Shown: positions 1-9,505, counted from the stretch's first letter. The stretch: 64,000 nucleotides of DNA from Thiorhodovibrio frisius (GCF_033954835.1 NZ_CP121471.1:1178001-1242000); one strand, 5' to 3'. Translations and numbers: made by a program. Notes: a model not told the origin generated them from the letters alone.

Positions 1-20
1 GGCTGAAGTGGCAGAAATGA
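1..20 (+). CDS. Possible C-terminal tail of an upstream gene
   Basis: Reading the frame that ends at the TGA at 18-20 gives Leu-Lys-Trp-Gln-Lys-stop. This stop would overlap the ATG at 17 in an ATGA arrangement, the style used by the genes downstream. That overlap is the only evidence, and five residues cannot identify the protein. In related loci a MoxR-type AAA ATPase often precedes VWA genes, but nothing here shows it. Confidence 0.25.
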
Positions 21-1048
21 CGGCACTGGCCGAGGCCCTGCTGCGCCGGCGGGACGACTACAACCAGCGGTTTCTGCGCGCCCGGTACCTGCAGCGGCGG
101 CTGGCGCCGGATGATTTCCAGGATGTGTTGCGCCGCTATGCCGCCCCGGTCGCCGAAGGGCTGGCCGAGAGGACCAGCAGCGATGCCGAGCTGGACACCA
201 TCGTTTCGGCTCTGTACGACCTCTGCCTGCAACTGACCGCTCAGGACCTGCTCGGCTCCCGTGCCCGTGTGCCCGTGCTTGCAGAGCTGTTCGACGAGCT
301 GCTTCCCTGTCTGGCCGGTCTGATCGCCGAGCAACCCGAGCGGGTCTTGGTCGCGCTCTGCAATGCTGCCTACAACCTGGCGCTGGAACCGGCGGCGGAC
401 CCGCGCTGCTGGATTGCCCGGCTGGTGGCGCTGGCACCGCGCCTGGCCTCGGTGGACGCCCTGCTGCTGGCCGGCCAGGTCGCTGCCTGGCGCTGCGGCA
501 TGGCCCACTACCGCGAGAGTGCCTTGCAGGCGGCTCGCCAGCTGGAACCTGACCTGCTGGCCGCCTTGGTCGATCAGCCTCAGATTCAGAACGAGCCCCA
601 GAGCGAGGCCCAGAATGAGAAAGCGGCCGAACGCCTGCTGGCCGCTCTGTCCGATCCCTGGTTTGATCCCGCCGCTCGTGTCGGCGAAAAACGTCTGCAG
701 CGAGTCGGTCGGGTCGGCGGTTTCGTCGGCTTCGACGGCCCCTTCATCGAACCTCCCGAAGTGACCCGCTTCGGTGAGCGCATCTATGCGCTGGACAGCC
801 AGCAGGCCTGGCTGCTGTTCGCCGACCGCTTTGGTCAAGTGCTGAAAGGGCAGGGCAGCGATCTGCCCGCCGGCGCACCGGACGATTCGACCCACTTCGA
901 CATTGATACTGACGGCAGGGTCAGTTGCGGTAAGCACCGCGCCCGCTTTCCGGAACTGGCCGGCTGGCGCTCGGCGGCCTCCACCGAGCACAGCCTGGTG
1001 GTGACTCTGCCGCACAGTCACTATCTGTTTCTGGTGGCGTTGCGCTGA
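17..1048 (+). CDS. Hypothetical helical protein, first gene of a VWA operon
   Basis: I do not recognise this 343-residue protein. The first ~200 residues are rich in Leu, Ala and Arg and look all-helical. An acidic, Gln-rich stretch near residues 190-210 separates them from a C-terminal part richer in Gly, Phe and Asp. No signal peptide or membrane segment is evident. The ATG at 17 is preferred because it overlaps a possible upstream stop; a GTG at 8 is also in frame. The stop shares one base with the ATG of the next gene, so translation is probably coupled. It is best described as an accessory protein of the VWA/metallopeptidase-like gene that follows. Confidence 0.7.
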   Translation: MTALAEALLRRRDDYNQRFLRARYLQRRLAPDDFQDVLRRYAAPVAEGLAERTSSDAELDTIVSALYDLCLQLTAQDLLGSRARVPVLAELFDELLPCLAGLIAEQPERVLVALCNAAYNLALEPAADPRCWIARLVALAPRLASVDALLLAGQVAAWRCGMAHYRESALQAARQLEPDLLAALVDQPQIQNEPQSEAQNEKAAERLLAALSDPWFDPAARVGEKRLQRVGRVGGFVGFDGPFIEPPEVTRFGERIYALDSQQAWLLFADRFGQVLKGQGSDLPAGAPDDSTHFDIDTDGRVSCGKHRARFPELAGWRSAASTEHSLVVTLPHSHYLFLVALR

Positions 1049-2811
1049 TGCCGGGACGGGGTCGCCATCGTGCCGCTGACCTGCTGCCCGCCTGGCAGCA
1101 GGCCTGGCCCGCCGCGCTGGCGGCCTGGAGCCGCTTCACCCGACTGCCGGAACCGCGCTTCCTGCTCGATGAGGCGGCCGAGCAGGCCGAAGGGCTCAGT
1201 GGCAGCTTTGCCATGATCCGCCTCAACGACCACGCCGTGCTGGTCAGCTTGCGCCAGGTTGCCGAGCTGGGGCTCGAGCGGTTCGCCCGCGAGGTGCTGG
1301 CCCACGAAGTCGGCCACCATGTGCTGGCGCCGGCTGATCTGGCCGACAACGGCCGCCTGCTGGCACGCTTGCGTGCTGCGCTGCCGGGGCTGCAAGAGCA
1401 CGCCGCTTTCGTCGGCAACCTCTGCACCGATCTTTTGATCAACGACCGCTTGGCTCGCAGCGCCGAACTAGACTTGGCCGGTCTCTATCAGGCCCTTAAG
1501 CCCAAGGACAAACCGGGCAAGCTGTGGAGCCTGTACATGCGCATCTACGAGCAGCTCTGGTCGTTGCCGAGCGGTACCCTGACCCAGGGCCGGCTCGACC
1601 CGGCCCTGCGCGCCGATGCTGCCCTTGGCGCCCGCCTCGTGCGGGTCTATGCCCGCGACTGGCTGAACGGCGCCGGCCGCTTCGCCTCGCTGCTCTACCC
1701 CTATCTGGCGACAGAGCAGGCCGAGATGCAAAACGGCTTTGGCAATCTGCTCGACGCCACCGACGCCGGTAGCGGCGAGGTGGTGCCCGACGGCTTGGCC
1801 GAGATCGACGAGGCCGAGGTGACCGGCAGCCTCGATCCTCGCAACGACCCCGAGTTGTCCGGTGTCGATCAGCCTGGCGATGCTGCCGAACCCGGTGCAT
1901 CGAGCGGGCGCGAGACTGTCGGCGGGCGCAAGCAGCGCTACCGTGGTCCGTTGGACTACACCGAGCTGATGGAAGCGGCCGGGGTCAAGGTTCCGCGCAA
2001 GGAACTGATCATGCGCTACTACCGCGAACTTGCGCGCCGCCACCTGATCCCCTTTCCGAGCCGCCGGGTCGAGCAGGCCAGCGACCCGCTACCGGAGGGG
2101 CTCGACCCCTGGGATCCGGGCGAGCCCCTGGCCGCCGTCGACTGGCTCGAGTCGATGATCCGCAGCCCCCAGGTGTTGCCCGGCCTGACCACCCTGCAGC
2201 GCAGCTACGGCAGCTCACCCGGGGCCGAGCCGGAGCCTGTCCCCCTCGATCTCTACCTGGGCATCGACTGCTCCGGTTCCATGGCCAATCCGGAGCGGCA
2301 ACTTTCTTATCCGGTGTTGGCGGGCGCCGTCGTTGCCCTGTCCGCGCTGCGCGCCGGCGCCCGGGTCATGGCCTGTCTGTCCGGCGAGCCTGGCAAGTTC
2401 GACCAGACCGACGGCTTTGTGCGCAGCGAGGCTGAGGTGCTGAAACTGCTGACCGGCTACCTGGGCACCGGCTATGCTTTCGGCATCGGGCGTTTGCAGG
2501 CATCGATCCTGGATCAACCGCCGCCGAAGCGACCGGTGCACTTGCTGGTCATCAGCGATGCCGACCTGTTTCGGATGCTCGATGGCCATCCCAACGGCTG
2601 GCAGGTGGCCGAGCAGGCCGCGCTCAAGGCCGGTGGCGGCGCCACTGCCGTGCTCAATCTGCCCTACCAATACAACCGCGAGGAGAACAGCGCCATGGTC
2701 CGGCTGGAAGGCATTGGTTGGCAGGTCCACCAGGTCTCCAGCCAGGAGCAACTGGTCAGCTTCGCCCGCACCTTCGCTCGGGCCACCTACCACCGGAAGG
2801 GCAGGCCATGA
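1048..2811 (+). CDS. VWA domain protein with HExxH metallopeptidase-like N-terminus
   Basis: This is a 587-residue protein of two recognisable parts. Near residues 85-105 lies 'LAHEVGHHVLAP', an HExxH zinc-metallopeptidase motif. After a long helical middle and an acidic Gly/Glu-rich linker (about 255-290) comes a von Willebrand factor A domain with the MIDAS motif 'DCSGS' near residue 407. The combination matches DUF2201-type proteins (putative metallopeptidase plus VWA-like domain). Such proteins usually work with a MoxR AAA ATPase in assembly or remodelling of a target complex; that partner is not in this window. The ATG overlaps the preceding stop, and the stop overlaps the next start (ATGA). 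Whether the HExxH site is catalytic is unknown. Confidence 0.8.
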   Translation: MPGRGRHRAADLLPAWQQAWPAALAAWSRFTRLPEPRFLLDEAAEQAEGLSGSFAMIRLNDHAVLVSLRQVAELGLERFAREVLAHEVGHHVLAPADLADNGRLLARLRAALPGLQEHAAFVGNLCTDLLINDRLARSAELDLAGLYQALKPKDKPGKLWSLYMRIYEQLWSLPSGTLTQGRLDPALRADAALGARLVRVYARDWLNGAGRFASLLYPYLATEQAEMQNGFGNLLDATDAGSGEVVPDGLAEIDEAEVTGSLDPRNDPELSGVDQPGDAAEPGASSGRETVGGRKQRYRGPLDYTELMEAAGVKVPRKELIMRYYRELARRHLIPFPSRRVEQASDPLPEGLDPWDPGEPLAAVDWLESMIRSPQVLPGLTTLQRSYGSSPGAEPEPVPLDLYLGIDCSGSMANPERQLSYPVLAGAVVALSALRAGARVMACLSGEPGKFDQTDGFVRSEAEVLKLLTGYLGTGYAFGIGRLQASILDQPPPKRPVHLLVISDADLFRMLDGHPNGWQVAEQAALKAGGGATAVLNLPYQYNREENSAMVRLEGIGWQVHQVSSQEQLVSFARTFARATYHRKGRP

Positions 2812-3410
2812 GCCCCGATAGGATGAAAGCCCCCCTGCTGGACGGTTTGACGCGACGGCTGGCAGAGACCCCGACGGTGTTCCTGGCTGAGCCGCGCATC
2901 GGCCGGCGCGGCCAGCTTGAGGTCGCCGCTCTGGTCACCGACCTGCTGCTCGCGCTCGGCGGCGACCTGCTGACACCAACACAAGCCGCCGCCTATACCC
3001 CAAAGGACAAGGGTGAGCGCAACCGCGCCCGCCTGGTCGCGATCTGCTGCTGGCTGCTGCATGCTGAGTGCTTTCGGCAGCGGTCCGAACTGGCGGCCCC
3101 TATCGCGACGCTGCTCCAGTCGGGGCTGGACGAATTGGCCGCGCTGATCGATGCCGGGCGCTTCGTCAGCGACCCGGAGCGGCGCGAGGAACTGGTGCGG
3201 CGGGTGCTGTCCCAGCTCGACCTGCGTCCGGCCGGGGAGTCCGAACACCAGGCCGCCGACCGCCTTAGCGCGCTCGACAGTGTCGAACGCGAGCGGGTCC
3301 TGCGCGATACCCGTGCTCGTCTGGAAGCGGAGCGGGTGCGCAAGCTGAAGAAACAAATGCAAGCGCGGCAGGCTCGTGAGGCCGCCGCCAAGGCCAACCG
3401 GGAGTGGTAG
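2808..3410 (+). CDS. Hypothetical protein with C-terminal coiled coil
   Basis: This 200-residue protein has no family I recognise. Residues ~1-150 look helical and mixed. The last ~50 residues ('ERERVLRDTRARLEAERVRK' onward) are strongly charged and heptad-like, consistent with a coiled coil or an exposed basic helix. The start at 2808 is set by the ATGA overlap with the VWA gene; the longer in-frame extension back to 2718 would lie inside that gene. It sits three bases before the ATG of the adenylate-forming enzyme. By position it is an accessory subunit of the same operon. Confidence 0.65.
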   Translation: MSPDRMKAPLLDGLTRRLAETPTVFLAEPRIGRRGQLEVAALVTDLLLALGGDLLTPTQAAAYTPKDKGERNRARLVAICCWLLHAECFRQRSELAAPIATLLQSGLDELAALIDAGRFVSDPERREELVRRVLSQLDLRPAGESEHQAADRLSALDSVERERVLRDTRARLEAERVRKLKKQMQARQAREAAAKANREW

Positions 3411-3412
3411 CC

Positions 3413-4819
3413 ATGGACGCCGAATTCGCCGCCCGCCAGGTACGCAACCCACTGCTCGACGCCGCCGGCTGGCAGATGTTTCGCTGTCTGCACGAGCACC
3501 CACAGGCACCGCACTGGAACTACCAGGTCGGCGATCGCCTGCAGGCCGAGGACTTGCCGGCACTGCACGCCTATCGCCAACGGATTGCGCGGGATCGGCC
3601 GCGCTGGCAGCCCGGTCCGCCCGACTGGCTGCTGACCTGGATCGAGCGGCTGCGGCCTCAGGTGCCGCTGTGGCGCGAGCGCCTGCCGGCGGGCTTTGAC
3701 CTGCGCCGCGATTGGGTGCATATCCCGACGACCTGCCGCGAGGACATCGCCAGCCGCATCGAGCATCTGGTGCCTCAGGATGCCGAGCTTTCGCGACTGA
3801 TCGTCTACGAGACCAACGGCACCAGCACCGGCCATGCCCTCGACGTGCCCAATCATCCGGCGGCGGTGGCGCTGAACCACCCGCTGCTAGAGTTCGCCCT
3901 GGCCCGGCATGGCGTACGGCCCCAGTTCGATGCCCAGCACGTCGCCTGCGTTAATGTCGGTGCCGAGGCGCGCACCGTCACCTTCGCCACTGTCTTTGCC
4001 GCCTGGAATAACGCAGGGTTCGCCAAGATCAACCTGCACGAGGCGAGCTGGACCCGCGACCAGGCAAGCCGCTTCTTTGCCGAGGTCCAGCCCGAGTTCC
4101 TGACCGGCGATCCGGTGGCTTTCGCCGCCTACGCCGACTGGGCTATCGACTACCAGCCCAAGGCCTTCGTCTCCACCGCCACCTGCCTGTCCGAAAAGCT
4201 CAGGCAGGAGCTGCATGCGCGCTACGGCTGCCCGGTCATCGATTTCTACTCCACCACCGAGACCGGCCCCATCGCCTATGCTGGGCCCGCTGATGACGGC
4301 CTCGGCGGCGACGGCTTCAGCCAGTTGCCGCCGGACCTCTACCTAGAGGTGCTCGACCCGGACGGCGACCCGGCGCCCACGGGTGAACTCGGTGAGATTA
4401 GCGTCAGCGGCGGTCGCAATCCCTACTTGCCGCTGCTGCGCTACCGCACCGGTGATTACGCCCGGCTCGAGCCCGCAGGCAACCCAGATGATCCGGCGCC
4501 GCGCCTGCTCGATCTGCACGCGCGCCAGCCTGTGCTGTTCCGCGCTTTGAGCGGCGCGCCGGTGCATCCCCTAGACATCGCCTACGTGCTCCGCACTCAG
4601 GCATGGGTTCAGCACGAACTGCTGCAACGGCCCGACGGCTCCCTGCGCCTGACCATCCGACCGGGCCTGGCGACTCGCATCGACCGGCCGACGTTGTACG
4701 CAGGTTTCGAGGCCCTGTTCGGCAAGCAGCCGCTGGAGATCATTGAAGATCCAGAGCTGGGCGGCGACCGCCCCGGCGGCAAGGTGTTGGCCTATCGCTC
4801 CGAAATGTCACCGGTTTGA
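3413..4819 (+). CDS. PaaK-like adenylate-forming enzyme (AMP-binding ligase)
   Basis: This 468-residue protein resembles phenylacetate-CoA ligase / coenzyme F390 synthetase-type enzymes, which activate a carboxylate as acyl-AMP. Visible motifs are 'YETNGTSTG' (P-loop-like, about residue 135), 'DFYSTTETGPIAY' (nucleotide-binding motif, about 280) and 'YRTGDYARL' (about 345). The substrate cannot be read from sequence. The ATG at 3413 is preferred over a GTG at 3404 because a GGGAG-like ribosome site precedes it. It is the last gene of the overlapping operon starting at 17; why an adenylating enzyme travels with a VWA/HExxH protein is unexplained. It converges on the acyl-CoA synthetase gene 78 bp away. 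Confidence 0.75.
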   Translation: MDAEFAARQVRNPLLDAAGWQMFRCLHEHPQAPHWNYQVGDRLQAEDLPALHAYRQRIARDRPRWQPGPPDWLLTWIERLRPQVPLWRERLPAGFDLRRDWVHIPTTCREDIASRIEHLVPQDAELSRLIVYETNGTSTGHALDVPNHPAAVALNHPLLEFALARHGVRPQFDAQHVACVNVGAEARTVTFATVFAAWNNAGFAKINLHEASWTRDQASRFFAEVQPEFLTGDPVAFAAYADWAIDYQPKAFVSTATCLSEKLRQELHARYGCPVIDFYSTTETGPIAYAGPADDGLGGDGFSQLPPDLYLEVLDPDGDPAPTGELGEISVSGGRNPYLPLLRYRTGDYARLEPAGNPDDPAPRLLDLHARQPVLFRALSGAPVHPLDIAYVLRTQAWVQHELLQRPDGSLRLTIRPGLATRIDRPTLYAGFEALFGKQPLEIIEDPELGGDRPGGKVLAYRSEMSPV

Positions 4820-4897
4820 TCGAGTGAACCTTGCAGACTTAGCCGATAGGAGTCGGTCGCTTGCCGGCCCCATTTTCTTGACAACAGAACTGGCTCA

Positions 4898-6466
4898 TCA
4901 GGTCATCACTCCCCGCTCGTGCTCGCCGCTGCGGCGTAGTTCGCGTTTGAGGATTTTGCCGGCGGCGTTTTTTGGCAAGGCGTCAAGTTGCTCGAAGCGT
5001 CGAGGGAGTTCATGGCGACCGAGTTGGGAGCGACACCAGTCCTTGAGCGCGCTGAGGTCGAGCTTGGTTTGCTCCGGTGCGGCCGTGACATAAGCGACCG
5101 GGATCTCACCGTGCAAGGGGTGTGGTTCGCCGACGACGGCGGCTTCGGCCACTCCGGGGTGGCGGATCAGAACTTCTTCGATGATGCGCGGATAGACGTT
5201 CATCCCATTGGTAATGATCAGATCCTTGATGCGGTCGACCAGGAAAAACCAGCCGTCACTGTCGCGCCAGCCAAGATCGCCAGTGCGGAACCAGTCGCCG
5301 TGGAAGCTGGCTCTAGTCTCCTCGGGTAGCTTCCAATAGCCGCGCATCACGCTCGGGCCGCGCACGCAGACCTCCCCATGCTCGCCCTGCGCTTGCCAGT
5401 TCCCGTCAGGGTCGGCGATACGCATCTCCACTCCCGGCAGGGGTGGCCCGACGGAGCGCGGCTTGCGCGGTCCAGCCGGTGGGTTGACGCAGGTGACCGG
5501 GCCGCATTCGGTGGGACCGTCACCTTCGAGGATGGGCACCGAAAAGCGCGCCTCGAATGCCTGCATGACCGCCTCGGGCATGGCAGCGCCGCCGGAGATG
5601 CACAGTCGCACCGACCTCCAGCGCGCGGTCTGGCTGTCGTCGAGGCGCAGCAGCACAGCGTAAAGGCTGGGCACGCCAAGGAAGATGGTTGCGCGATGGT
5701 TGCCGATGGCTTCGGTGATCAGAGCTGGATCGAAGCGCGGCACCGGAATGAGTGCCGCCCCGGCGAGCAAGGGTGTGAGGATGCCGACGGTGGCGGCGAA
5801 GGCATGGAACATGGGCAAAACGACCAGGAAGCGGTCGCCGCTCTGGCCGCCGCTATCCCCGGGGCGGACTTCGAGCACCTCGGCCACCGCCCTGGCATTG
5901 GCGGCCAGGTTGGCGTGGGTCAGCACGGCGCCCTTGGGCCGGCCAGTGGTGCCAGAGGTGTAAAGGATCACGGCTGGAGCCTGTTCGGGATCAATGCTCA
6001 GCGCCGGCGGCTCTGATTTGCTGGCCAGATCATCCAGTCGGCAATCAATCAAGTCGGAGGGTACCGCGCCGATGCCAATGCGCAACGCCACGCCCGGCAA
6101 CTCGGCCAAGGCTGCGGTGGATTGCTCGGCAAAGGCGGCATGAAAACAGAGTGCTTTGACACCGGCGTCCTTGAGCGCGAAGGCAATGGCGGTTGGTGGC
6201 AGCAGCAGGTTGATGGGCACTGCACAGGCGCCGGCCTTGAGAATGCCGAGATAACAGCAGACGAAGTCGGCATCGTTTGGGCAATAGAGCCCGACACGCT
6301 CACCAGGCACAATGCCGTGCGCGGCCAGGCCGGCGGCGATGCCGTCGCTGGCGATGTCGAGGTCCGCGTAGGTCCAGGTTTTCTCGTCGGTGAGAATAGC
6401 CGGGGTCGCAGCGTAGCGGCTGGCTGTCAGGCGGAAGCCTTGGGGTAGGGATTGAAGCGCTGTCAT
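4898..6466 (-). CDS. Acyl-CoA synthetase (AMP-forming), FadD-like
   Basis: This 522-residue class I adenylate-forming enzyme activates a fatty or other carboxylic acid with ATP and CoA. It shows 'LYTSGTTGRPKG' (A3), 'GDGPTECGP' (A5), 'FRTGDLGW' (A7), 'DRIKDLIITNGMNVYPRIIE' (A8) and the C-terminal catalytic lysine context 'NAAGKILKREL'. The length is normal for the family. The start at 6466 (MTALQSLPQGF) is chosen because upstream in-frame codons would run into the divergent pabBC gene. Its chain-length preference is not predictable. It faces pabBC across about 64 bp, so the two share a short divergent control region. Confidence 0.85.
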   Translation of the reverse strand: MTALQSLPQGFRLTASRYAATPAILTDEKTWTYADLDIASDGIAAGLAAHGIVPGERVGLYCPNDADFVCCYLGILKAGACAVPINLLLPPTAIAFALKDAGVKALCFHAAFAEQSTAALAELPGVALRIGIGAVPSDLIDCRLDDLASKSEPPALSIDPEQAPAVILYTSGTTGRPKGAVLTHANLAANARAVAEVLEVRPGDSGGQSGDRFLVVLPMFHAFAATVGILTPLLAGAALIPVPRFDPALITEAIGNHRATIFLGVPSLYAVLLRLDDSQTARWRSVRLCISGGAAMPEAVMQAFEARFSVPILEGDGPTECGPVTCVNPPAGPRKPRSVGPPLPGVEMRIADPDGNWQAQGEHGEVCVRGPSVMRGYWKLPEETRASFHGDWFRTGDLGWRDSDGWFFLVDRIKDLIITNGMNVYPRIIEEVLIRHPGVAEAAVVGEPHPLHGEIPVAYVTAAPEQTKLDLSALKDWCRSQLGRHELPRRFEQLDALPKNAAGKILKRELRRSGEHERGVMT

Positions 6467-6530
6467 GGGATGATGGGATGTTCGTTGTCGGGAGAGACGC
6501 AAGAAACCCGATTGTCGCAATATCCGCTCA

Positions 6531-8423
6531 ATGGCCCAAGCTTTGACTGCCGTGCTGTCCGATTCCCAATTCCAGTCCCATCCCCAACCACCGTGCGCAC
6601 TGATCCATGATCCCGATTCTGCCGGCTGGCTGCAGCTGCAAGACCCGGCCTGGGTGTTGCGCACGGACGAGCCGAGTCAGGTCCGCGCGCTGCTGACCGA
6701 GGGACTCAACCGGCCCGAGACCCCGGCAAGCCTCTGCTGCCTGGCTTATGAAGCCGGCGCGGCCTTCGATCCCTGTTTGTGCGGCCAGGAAAGTGGCACC
6801 CAGCCCTTGCTGTGGATGGCGGGTTTTCAGACGCTGACCCGCTTGGAGAGCGACAGGCTGTTGGCCGAGGGTGACTCCAGTGGCGACGCCGAGCCGCGCG
6901 ATCCGCTCTTTGGTCCCTGGCAGCCGGAGATGAGCGAACAGGACTACGCCCGCGCCTTCGCGGCGGTCAAGGCGCATCTGGCTGCCGGGAATGCCTACCA
7001 GATCAACCTGACCCAGCGCTATCGCGCCCAACTGCTCGAGCCAGCGAGTCACGCTGGCCTGCGCCGGCTGTTTATTCGGCTCGCCGCACGGCATCGCAGC
7101 CCCCATGCGGCGTTCATCGATACCGGCGATTTTGCGCTGCTCTCCCTGAGCCCGGAAACCTTCTTTGAACGCGACCAGCATCGGGTGCGCTGCCGCCCGA
7201 TGAAGGGCACCGCCGCGCGCGGCGAGACCGAGGCAGCCGACCGCCAGGCCGCGCGATACTTGCAGACCTCCGAGAAGGAACGCGCCGAAAACCGCATGAT
7301 CGTCGATATGGTGCGCAACGACCTCGGGCGCGTCGCCCGCATCGGTCGGGTGCGGGTCCCCAGGCTGTTCGCGCTCGAGCACTACCCAACGGTGCACCAG
7401 ATGATCAGCGAGGTCACGGCCGAGACCGATGTCCCGGACGCTGCGCTGCTGGCCGCGCTTTTTCCATCAGCCTCCATCACCGGCGCGCCCAAGGTGGCGG
7501 CCACCGCCATCATCGCCGAACTCGAAGCCTCTCCGCGCGGCTTCTACACCGGCACCATTGGCACCCGACTGGCAACCGGTCGCGCCTTTTGGAGTGTGGC
7601 GATCCGCACGCTGGTGGTCCATCGCCGCTCAGGCATGGCCGAATATGGCAGTGGCGGCGGCATCGTCTGGGACAGCCAGATGGACCGAGAATTGGCCGAG
7701 CTGCGACTGAAAGCCTGCCTGCTTGCCGATACCGCTGCGCGCTTCGAGCTGCTTGAGACCCTGCTGCTCCAATCTGATGGCCGTGTGTTTCTTGAAAACC
7801 GGCATCTTCAGCGGTTGCATGCCAGCGCTCAGGTGTTTGGCTTTCCCTGCGACCAGGCCCTCATCAAGCATCGCCTGGAGGCAGCCGTGGATGCCACCCG
7901 GCAGGAAACACCCGAGGCACGCATCCTCAGGCTGGTTCTAACCTCTACGGGCGCGGTCTCTGTCTCAGTCAGCGCGCTGCGCGAACGTCCAATGCCCAAG
8001 CCGCTGCGGGTGCGCCTGGCCGAACGGCCAATTGACTCGCGCGATATTCTGCTGCGCCACAAAACCACTGACCGCCGCGTCTATCAGCTGGCCGCCGGTC
8101 AGACTCCCAGCACGGGCGAAGAGGTGTTTTTGTTCAACGAGCGCCATGAGCTGACCGAAGGCACCTTCACCAACATCGTCCTTGAACTGGACGGATGCTG
8201 GTACACCCCGCCCGTTTCAGCCGGTCTGCTGCCCGGCTGCTACCGGGCTGAACTGCTCGCCACCGGCCGGATCAGCGAACGGACGCTGACGCCGGCTGAC
8301 CTCGAACGGGCCAGCTCGGTCTGGGCGATCAACTCGGTGCGCGGCATGATGCCCTGCCTGATCGCGACATCCTCGTCTCCTGGCAAGGGTTTTCGCCAAC
8401 AGTCGGGCAAAAACCCGTTATGA
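6531..8423 (+). CDS. pabBC: Aminodeoxychorismate synthase component I fused to 4-amino-4-deoxychorismate lyase
   Basis: This is a 630-residue fusion. Residues ~1-390 are a PabB chorismate-binding domain with 'AGNAYQINLTQRY', 'RMIVDMVRNDLGRV', 'FPSASITGAPKV' and 'YTGTIG'. Residues ~400-610 are a PLP-dependent fold-type IV lyase like PabC ('HKTTDRRVYQ', 'LFNERHELTEGTFTNIV'). Together they turn chorismate and amine into p-aminobenzoate for folate synthesis; PabA (glutaminase) is not in the window. PabB-PabC fusions are known in many proteobacteria. The stop is followed at once by draT, so the two may be co-transcribed, although their functions are unrelated. Confidence 0.88.
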   Translation: MAQALTAVLSDSQFQSHPQPPCALIHDPDSAGWLQLQDPAWVLRTDEPSQVRALLTEGLNRPETPASLCCLAYEAGAAFDPCLCGQESGTQPLLWMAGFQTLTRLESDRLLAEGDSSGDAEPRDPLFGPWQPEMSEQDYARAFAAVKAHLAAGNAYQINLTQRYRAQLLEPASHAGLRRLFIRLAARHRSPHAAFIDTGDFALLSLSPETFFERDQHRVRCRPMKGTAARGETEAADRQAARYLQTSEKERAENRMIVDMVRNDLGRVARIGRVRVPRLFALEHYPTVHQMISEVTAETDVPDAALLAALFPSASITGAPKVAATAIIAELEASPRGFYTGTIGTRLATGRAFWSVAIRTLVVHRRSGMAEYGSGGGIVWDSQMDRELAELRLKACLLADTAARFELLETLLLQSDGRVFLENRHLQRLHASAQVFGFPCDQALIKHRLEAAVDATRQETPEARILRLVLTSTGAVSVSVSALRERPMPKPLRVRLAERPIDSRDILLRHKTTDRRVYQLAAGQTPSTGEEVFLFNERHELTEGTFTNIVLELDGCWYTPPVSAGLLPGCYRAELLATGRISERTLTPADLERASSVWAINSVRGMMPCLIATSSSPGKGFRQQSGKNPL

Positions 8424-8459
8424 TTGCAGGTTTTGTTGCAACCTGGAGAACCCCCGCTC

Positions 8460-9317
8460 TTGACTGAGGATGCGACAGCGCTGGACCCAGCCCAGAACGC
8501 GGCTCCGCGCTTGCCGGCAGAGACCCGGCTACCGATCAATCGCTGCAATCTGCCGGCAGACATTCTTGGCGGACTGACCTATCAGCGCCATCCCGTCCCG
8601 TTGCAGCTAGACGGGGTGCGGAATTTTCACCAGAGCCTGTTCGCGACTCTGGCCCCGCTCACCTGCCAAGATGAGCGGGCGAATTATTTTATTGACTACA
8701 TGACGGTGCATTTCTGCCTGGAGGATCTGGAAGAGGCAGGCTTCACCCCGGGTCCGCGCAAAAAATATCGCTGTAACGCCAATTATCTGCGCATGGTGCG
8801 CGGTTGGTCGTTCGACTCCGACGGGCGCGAAGGCGCGGTACTCAAACACTGGGTAGAAACGCGTTTCGGGCTGCTGGCGCGCCATCATGGTGGGCCGCTC
8901 GACGGGCGCGACAGCGATGCCTACCACGCCTATCTGGTGCAAGGCAGCCGCGGGCTCTATGCCACCAACGCACTCGAGGCCCAGCTTGACCTGCTCTACA
9001 CCTATTGCCAGTACGAGCTGGAACTGGCACATCCTGGCCAGTCGCATCTCAAGCTCTATCGCGGCATCAATCGCATCGACGAGCATGAAATTCTCGCCAG
9101 TCATCCCGGCCAGCGCTATCAGGTATTACTGAACAATCTCAACAGCTGCACCAGCGAGCGCGAACGCGCCGATGAGTTTGGCGACTACATTCTGGAAACC
9201 CAGGTACCGCTGCCCAAGATCTTCTTCTACAACCGCCTGCTACCCGGCATGCTCAAAGGCGAGGATGAATACGTGGTCGTTGGCGGCCTCTACGAGGTGG
9301 GCATCAGCACCTTCTGA
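8460..9317 (+). CDS. draT: NAD(+)-dinitrogen-reductase ADP-D-ribosyltransferase
   Basis: DraT transfers ADP-ribose from NAD+ to an arginine of the nitrogenase Fe protein NifH, switching nitrogenase off in response to ammonium or darkness. The pattern 'LPINRCNLPADILGGLTYQR' near the N-terminus, 'LKLYRGINRIDEHE' (NAD-binding Arg) and 'NNLNSCTSERERADEFGDYI' are characteristic. The product is 285 residues from the TTG at 8460, which has a TGGAGA ribosome site ~12 bases upstream; an alternative TTG at 8424 would add 12 residues. No ATG fits. The usual partner draG (ADP-ribosylglycohydrolase) is not adjacent; the DNA downstream is degraded. It implies that the organism fixes nitrogen, though nif genes lie elsewhere. 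Confidence 0.9.
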   Translation: MTEDATALDPAQNAAPRLPAETRLPINRCNLPADILGGLTYQRHPVPLQLDGVRNFHQSLFATLAPLTCQDERANYFIDYMTVHFCLEDLEEAGFTPGPRKKYRCNANYLRMVRGWSFDSDGREGAVLKHWVETRFGLLARHHGGPLDGRDSDAYHAYLVQGSRGLYATNALEAQLDLLYTYCQYELELAHPGQSHLKLYRGINRIDEHEILASHPGQRYQVLLNNLNSCTSERERADEFGDYILETQVPLPKIFFYNRLLPGMLKGEDEYVVVGGLYEVGISTF

Positions 9318-9505
9318 GTGGGATATCTGTGGGTCATCAGCGGCTCAGCGATAATGGACTGGACTCGTATTTACGCCAATTACATGGTACCGACCACTTT
9401 CGGCCCTAGCGCAGGTCACCACTTGGTACTTTACCGACTACCTCGGGGTCGCCCTGCCGAGCACGCGCGAACGGAGAGGCGACGATGGGCCGCCGCCGGC
9501 TAGCG

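Noticed and set aside
8424-8459. TTG at 8424 as the draT start
   Set aside because: It directly follows the pabBC stop without a ribosome site at proper spacing; the TTG at 8460 has one. Kept only as an alternative.
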